This document shows, piece by piece, positions 60,415 to 64,000 of a stretch of 64,000 nt of DNA. The notes below the pieces were generated by a model. The model saw nothing but the letters and a program-made list of their open reading frames with translations, made no database searches and was not told the origin of the DNA. The stretch is from an uncultured Subdoligranulum sp. (lineage in GTDB: Bacteria > Bacillota > Clostridia > Oscillospirales > Ruminococcaceae), in contig NZ_OZ007030.1 of the NCBI RefSeq assembly GCF_963931595.1, positions 1,604,481-1,668,480 of the forward strand, in the 5' to 3' direction. The stretch's first letter is position 1, and each line of letters begins with the position of its first letter. Position numbers and translations under genes: made by a program.

Positions 60415-61584
60415 TTATTCCTGACCGCCCATGGGAATGCCGTGCTTTTCCAGCAGCGCGCGGATCTTGGTCATGGGGTCGATGATGCTGGAAACACTCT
60501 TGTCGTGGTTGATGGCCGCGATGAAGTAGGCGGTGTACTTGGAGACATCCACGTCGTAGTACCACTCGCGCTCCAGCAGTTCGGGCTTGCGGTAGGTCAG
60601 GTTGGTGCCCAGCACCGCCTTGAAGATGCCGTCGTTGTAGGCCTTGTCGAACTTCTCCAGGCCGGCGGTGAAGAGCGGGAAGGTGGCGCAGGTGAAGATG
60701 TTGCGGGCACCGCGCATCTTCAGCTCGTAGGCGATATCCAGCATGGATTCGCCGGAGGCGATGATGTCGTCGGCAATGAAGACATCCTTGCCCTTGACGC
60801 TCTCGCCCAGGTACTCGTGGGCCACGATGGGGTTGCGGCCGTTGACCACACGGCTGTAGTCGCGGCGCTTGTAGAACATGCCCAGGTTGCAGCCCAGCAC
60901 GCTGGAATAGTACATGTTGCGGTTCATGGCGCCCTCATCGGGAGAGACGATCATGAAGTGGTCCTTGTGGAAGCTGACATCCGGCACATGGTGCAGCAGG
61001 CACTTAAGCACCTGATAGGTGGGCATGACGTTGTCGAAGCTCATGGTGGGCACGGCGTTCATGACGCGGGGGTCATGGGCATCGAAGGTGATGATGTTCT
61101 TCACACCGGTGGCGCGCAGCTGCTGCAGCGCAAAGGCGCAGTCCAGGCTCTCCCGGCTGACGCGGCGATGCTGACGGCCGCCGTACAGGCTGGGCATGAT
61201 GACGCTGATGCGGTGGGCACGGCCGGAAACAGCCTGGATCAGGCGCATCAGGTTCTGGAAGTGGTCGTCGGGCGAGAGATGATTCTCATACCCGAACAGC
61301 TGATAGGTAACACTGTAGTTGCCCGGATCCACGAAGATATACAGGTCATCGCCGCGGGTGGAGGCCTTTACCAGGCCTTTGGCGTCGCCGGACTGAAAAC
61401 GCGGGCAATCGGAGGGAATGATGAACGAATCGACTTCCATGCCGACCTCACGCGCCCAGCGGACCAGGTGTCCGTCCACCAGTTTGCAGAGTTCTTCGGC
61501 ACCGGGGCAGGCGATCAGGCTCAGATCAGCAATTGCATCTTCTTTGGCAAAAAAATCGCGCGGGCCAAGATTTTGTTCAGCCAT
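60415..61584 (-). CDS. prs: Ribose-phosphate pyrophosphokinase, long divergent form
   Basis: A 389-residue enzyme of the PRPP synthetase fold, longer than the usual 310-320. It keeps the catalytic elements: ITFDAHDPRV (histidine/aspartate strand), VSPDEGAMNRN, the flexible-loop KRR in FYKRRDYSR, and the PRPP loop FIADDIIASGESMLDIA. The N-terminus has about 30 extra residues. MPSLYGGRQHRRVSRESL replaces the standard Y.RQDR segment. Sugar phosphate binding should be normal, but allosteric control may differ. The ATG at 61584 has AAGGAG upstream. This long form appears typical for part of the Clostridia, from family knowledge. Confidence 0.88.
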   Translation of the reverse strand: MAEQNLGPRDFFAKEDAIADLSLIACPGAEELCKLVDGHLVRWAREVGMEVDSFIIPSDCPRFQSGDAKGLVKASTRGDDLYIFVDPGNYSVTYQLFGYENHLSPDDHFQNLMRLIQAVSGRAHRISVIMPSLYGGRQHRRVSRESLDCAFALQQLRATGVKNIITFDAHDPRVMNAVPTMSFDNVMPTYQVLKCLLHHVPDVSFHKDHFMIVSPDEGAMNRNMYYSSVLGCNLGMFYKRRDYSRVVNGRNPIVAHEYLGESVKGKDVFIADDIIASGESMLDIAYELKMRGARNIFTCATFPLFTAGLEKFDKAYNDGIFKAVLGTNLTYRKPELLEREWYYDVDVSKYTAYFIAAINHDKSVSSIIDPMTKIRALLEKHGIPMGGQE

Positions 61585-61850
61585 ACGTGTTTGCTCCTTA
61601 CTTCCATCATAAAAATTGTTATTTGTCTTCAGGGGGCACACAGCCCCTTTTATTAGTATTGTATCACACAGACTGTACAAAATCAGCCCTGCCACGCAAG
61701 ATTTTCGACAAAATCGGCATTTTCTGCATTTTAAATATGAATATTCAGGCGCTGTTGCAAGAATTCTGTCGGATTTTACAAAAAACTTGCATTCGCTCTT
61801 TTTCCCCTGTTTTTGCGGTGCCGGTTTCAGGTCTGCAAGCCTCAAAACAA
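61585..61850. other. Intergenic region between prs and rplQ
   Basis: The leader of prs (minus) plus AT-rich DNA. A minus-strand TTGTAC with a weak ACTAAT 17 bp on is the best promoter guess. No gene or RNA motif was recognised. Confidence 0.4.
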
Positions 61851-61888
61851 CAAAAAAACAGCGCTTGCTGTTATGCAAACGCTGCTCA
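61851..61888 (-). terminator. Terminator of the rpsK-rpsD-rpoA-rplQ operon
   Basis: On the minus strand AGCAGCGTTTGC/GCAAGCGCTGT with one mismatch, followed by seven T. Confidence 0.85.
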
Positions 61889-61901
61889 AAACACCAGTCG
61901 A

Positions 61902-62243
61902 TCAGACCAGTTCGATGATCGCCATCTCGGCGGCATCGCCGCGGCGGGGGCCGATCTTGTAGATGCGGGTGTAGCCGCCGTTACGGTCGGCGTACTTGGG
62001 GCCATACTCATCGATGACCTTCTTGGCAATGTCCTCCTTGGTGATGTAGGAGAAAACCTGACGCTTTGCGTGCAGATCTTCCTGCTTACCGAGGGTGACC
62101 ATCTTCTCGGCCATGGAACGAACTTCCTTGGCGCGGGTAACGGTGGTCTCGATCTTGCCGTTCTCAAACAGATAGGTCACCATCGCGCGCAGCATGGCGT
62201 TGCGGCTGTCGGTGGTACGACCGAGTTTTCTGGTACCGGGCAT
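61902..62243 (-). CDS. rplQ: 50S ribosomal protein L17
   Basis: A 113-residue protein of the large subunit, near the peptide exit. It begins with the L17 signature [18 protein letters not shown] and includes [18 protein letters not shown]. The C-terminal extension [18 protein letters not shown] is standard. Last gene of the alpha operon, 43 bp after rpoA. Confidence 0.98.
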   Translation of the reverse strand: MPGTRKLGRTTDSRNAMLRAMVTYLFENGKIETTVTRAKEVRSMAEKMVTLGKQEDLHAKRQVFSYITKEDIAKKVIDEYGPKYADRNGGYTRIYKIGPRRGDAAEMAIIELV

Positions 62244-62286
62244 TCCGTTTCACTCCTTATACTTGGTATCCGCGTGTCGCGGGGGG

Positions 62287-63246
62287 TTAGTTTTCATCGT
62301 CCTTGGTCAGAGAGAAACCAAGGCTGTCCAGCTTGGCCATGACTTCTTCCAGGCTCTTGCGGCCCAGATTGCGGACCTTCATCATTTCGTCTTCGCTCTT
62401 GTTGATGAGGTCGCCCACCGTGTTGATGCCGGCGCGCTTGAGGCAGTTGAAGGAACGGACGCTCAGATCCAGCTCTTCAATCGTCATCTCCAGCGCCTTC
62501 TCACGGCCCTGATCGTCATTGTCCACCATGATCTCGGTCTCGCCGGTCTCATCGCAGAGGTTGACAAACAGGTTCAGATGCTCGGTCAGCACACGGGCCG
62601 CCAGGCTCAGGGCTTCCTGCGCATTGCAGGTGCCGTCCGTCCAGACCTCGATGATGAGCTTGTCATAGTCGGTGATCTGGCCTACACGGGTGTGATCCAC
62701 GGTGTAGTTGGCTTTGAGCACGGGGGTATAGATGCTGTCCACCGGCAGGGTGCTGATGTCGTTCTTCTCGATCAGCGCCAGTTTGTTGCGCTCCGCGGGG
62801 ACATAGCCACGGCCTTTGTCGAAGGTCAGCTCCATGACCAGCTTGGCACCCTCGCCCAGGGTGGCAATATGCCACTCGGGATTGAGGATTTCCAGGTCAT
62901 CGCCGCCCTTGATGGCGCCGGCAATGAGTTCACAGGGACCAACGGCCTCAACACGGACGGTCTTGGGGCCATCGCCGTAGATCTTGGCGGCAATGCCCTT
63001 CAGGTTCAGGACGATCTCGGTCACGTCCTCCCGTACGCCCTCGATGGTGGAAAACTCGTGCACCACACCGTCAATCTTGACGCTGGTGACAGCCACACCG
63101 GGCAGAGAGGACAGAAGCACACGACGCAAGCTGTTGCCCAAGGTCGTGCCGAAACCGCGCTCCAGCGGCTCGACGACGAACTTACCGTAGCGACCATCCG
63201 GGGAAAGGCTGGCCGTTTCGATCTTGGGGCGTTCGATCTCCATCAT
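62287..63246 (-). CDS. rpoA: RNA polymerase alpha subunit
   Basis: A 319-residue alpha subunit. The N-terminal assembly domain contains [20 protein letters not shown] and the dimer region. After a linker near residue 235 the C-terminal domain has the UP-element helix-hairpin-helix ([19 protein letters not shown], then [12 protein letters not shown]). Two adjacent ATG codons are possible starts; the first has AGGAGG 6 nt upstream and is used here. Preceded by rpsD. Confidence 0.98.
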   Translation of the reverse strand: MMEIERPKIETASLSPDGRYGKFVVEPLERGFGTTLGNSLRRVLLSSLPGVAVTSVKIDGVVHEFSTIEGVREDVTEIVLNLKGIAAKIYGDGPKTVRVEAVGPCELIAGAIKGGDDLEILNPEWHIATLGEGAKLVMELTFDKGRGYVPAERNKLALIEKNDISTLPVDSIYTPVLKANYTVDHTRVGQITDYDKLIIEVWTDGTCNAQEALSLAARVLTEHLNLFVNLCDETGETEIMVDNDDQGREKALEMTIEELDLSVRSFNCLKRAGINTVGDLINKSEDEMMKVRNLGRKSLEEVMAKLDSLGFSLTKDDEN

Positions 63247-63321
63247 AAAAACCCTCCTTGTTTCACTGGCACCGCAAGGCGCCAGTCAGGTTGGAAAAAT
63301 CGTAGAAAATTGCTAAGAGGA

Positions 63322-63924
63322 TTACTTGGAGTACAACTCGACGATGAGGTGCTCAGCGATGGGCACATCGATGTCCTCGCGAACGGGCATCTTCACAACG
63401 GTGCCCTTCAGAGCGTTCTTGTCACGCTCCAGCCAGGAGGGCAGCAGCACGACAGGAGCATCCTCGCCCAGCAGCTTGCTGAACTTGGTGGAGGAACGGC
63501 TGGACTCGATGACTTCGATCACATCGCCCGGCTTAACCAGGTAAGAGGGGATGTTGACACGCTTGCCATTGACAGTGAAATGGTTGTGGGAAACCAGCTG
63601 ACGAGCGTCGCGGCGGGTCTTGGCAAAGCCCAGACGGTAGACGACGTTGTCGAGACGGCGCTCGACCAGAACCAGCAGGTTGACACCGGTCTGACCGGGC
63701 ATACGGGTAGCGGTCTCGTAGTAGGTATGGAACTGCTTTTCCAGGATACCGTAGACGAACTTGACCTTCTGCTTCTCGTTGAGCTGGGTGGCGTACTCGC
63801 TCTTCTTCTTTCTCATCTGGCCGCCGGGGTTACGATTGGTGGTCTTCTTGCCGTAACCCATAACAGCAGGAGAAATGCCGAGAGCACGGCAACGCTTGGC
63901 GATCGGTTGGGTATTTTTAGCCAT
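63322..63924 (-). CDS. rpsD: 30S ribosomal protein S4
   Basis: A 200-residue primary 16S rRNA-binding protein. The S4 RNA-binding domain includes RRLDNVVYRLGFAKTRRDARQ followed by VNGKRVNIPSYLVKPGD. The N-terminal domain lacks the zinc cysteines of the C+ form, so it is the C- paralogue. Placement between rpsK and rpoA is the conserved Firmicutes order when S4 is in the alpha operon. In Bacillus rpsD is elsewhere, whereas Clostridia keep it here. Confidence 0.98.
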   Translation of the reverse strand: MAKNTQPIAKRCRALGISPAVMGYGKKTTNRNPGGQMRKKKSEYATQLNEKQKVKFVYGILEKQFHTYYETATRMPGQTGVNLLVLVERRLDNVVYRLGFAKTRRDARQLVSHNHFTVNGKRVNIPSYLVKPGDVIEVIESSRSSTKFSKLLGEDAPVVLLPSWLERDKNALKGTVVKMPVREDIDVPIAEHLIVELYSK

Positions 63925-63944
63925 AACTCAAATTCTCCTTTCAA

Positions 63945-64000
63945 TCAAACGCGGCGGCGTTTGGGCGGGCGGCAGCCATTGTGGGGAATGGGAGTCACGT
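63945..64000 (-). CDS. rpsK: 30S ribosomal protein S11, C-terminal end (5' part outside window)
   Basis: The last 17 codons read VTPIPHNGCRPPKRRRV then stop, the strongly conserved end of S11 that lies at the 16S platform. rpsD starts 20 bp downstream with AAGGAG between. The rest of the gene lies beyond the right edge of the window on the minus strand. Confidence 0.96.
   Translation of the reverse strand, partial: VTPIPHNGCRPPKRRRV

Noticed and set aside
61585..61878. An N-terminal extension of the PRPP synthetase.
   Set aside because: It would be coded by AT-rich leader DNA without similarity. The ATG at 61584 has AAGGAG and begins the conserved part.

Overview
The window is a 64 kb stretch of GC-rich chromosome (by eye about 60-65% GC in genes, AT-rich promoters). 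The gene set points to an anaerobic Gram-positive bacterium of the class Clostridia, most likely Oscillospiraceae/Ruminococcaceae near Faecalibacterium, Subdoligranulum or Gemmiger. The evidence is a complete Rnf complex in C-D-G-E-A-B order, a flavodiiron protein, IreB, a class II GalT, a SpoIID-family protein, a TPP-controlled ThiT, PadR regulation and the rpsK-rpsD-rpoA-rplQ operon. The genus is inference. I see no insertion sequence, prophage, CRISPR array, origin or attachment site, so this is core chromosome with a few unusual accessory proteins.

Layout: 1-5 kb holds the 3' end of mfd, a GT2 glycosyltransferase/ATP-grasp pair and a CLC transporter. 4.8-10.4 kb holds a TtcA-like gene, alr and lepA in one operon, then glnS. 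10.4-19 kb holds a MATE pump, a three-gene unit (repeat protein, VWA protein, MoxR ATPase), a YoaK-like protein and a CtpE-like P-type ATPase. 19-25.6 kb holds prfB, a RING/DUF2628 membrane protein, a nucleotidyltransferase, a WG/SH3 lipoprotein and galT. 25.6-32.5 kb holds tRNA-Ala(GGC), tRNA-Val(CAC), a flavodiiron protein and rnfCDGEAB. 32.8-37.7 kb holds a 44-codon gene, pepV, padR with a membrane partner, two tRNA-Ser genes, a secreted CxxC protein and ansA. 37.8-46 kb holds the unit cysteine desulfurase-thiI-cinA-(CinA-like/SpoIID fusion) and an aldo/keto reductase. 46-49 kb is proC-proB-proA. 49-56.4 kb holds a GH25 lysozyme, a TPP riboswitch with thiT, and nagE, nagB, nagA. 56.4-64 kb holds ireB, murD-GNAT-methionine gamma-lyase-like, a PRPP synthetase and the rplQ end of the alpha operon.

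The genes fit a gut fermenter. Rnf and the flavodiiron protein handle reduced ferredoxin and oxygen or nitric oxide. NagE/B/A and GalT take in host and dietary sugars. Thiamine is scavenged by ThiT under TPP control. PepV, AnsA and ProBCA handle amino acids. Alr, MurD, the GH25 enzyme and the SpoIID fusion act on the cell wall.

The most unusual item is the 1140-residue protein at 37794-41216. Its N-terminus is a co-linear, active-site-less copy of the C-terminal domain of the adjacent CinA, joined through a linker and one membrane helix to an outside SpoIID lytic domain. Also notable are the repeat protein/VWA/MoxR unit at 11.9-15.7 kb, an OadB-like GGADGPT motif in a PadR-controlled membrane protein, and a 44-residue basic membrane peptide gene with its own promoter and terminator.
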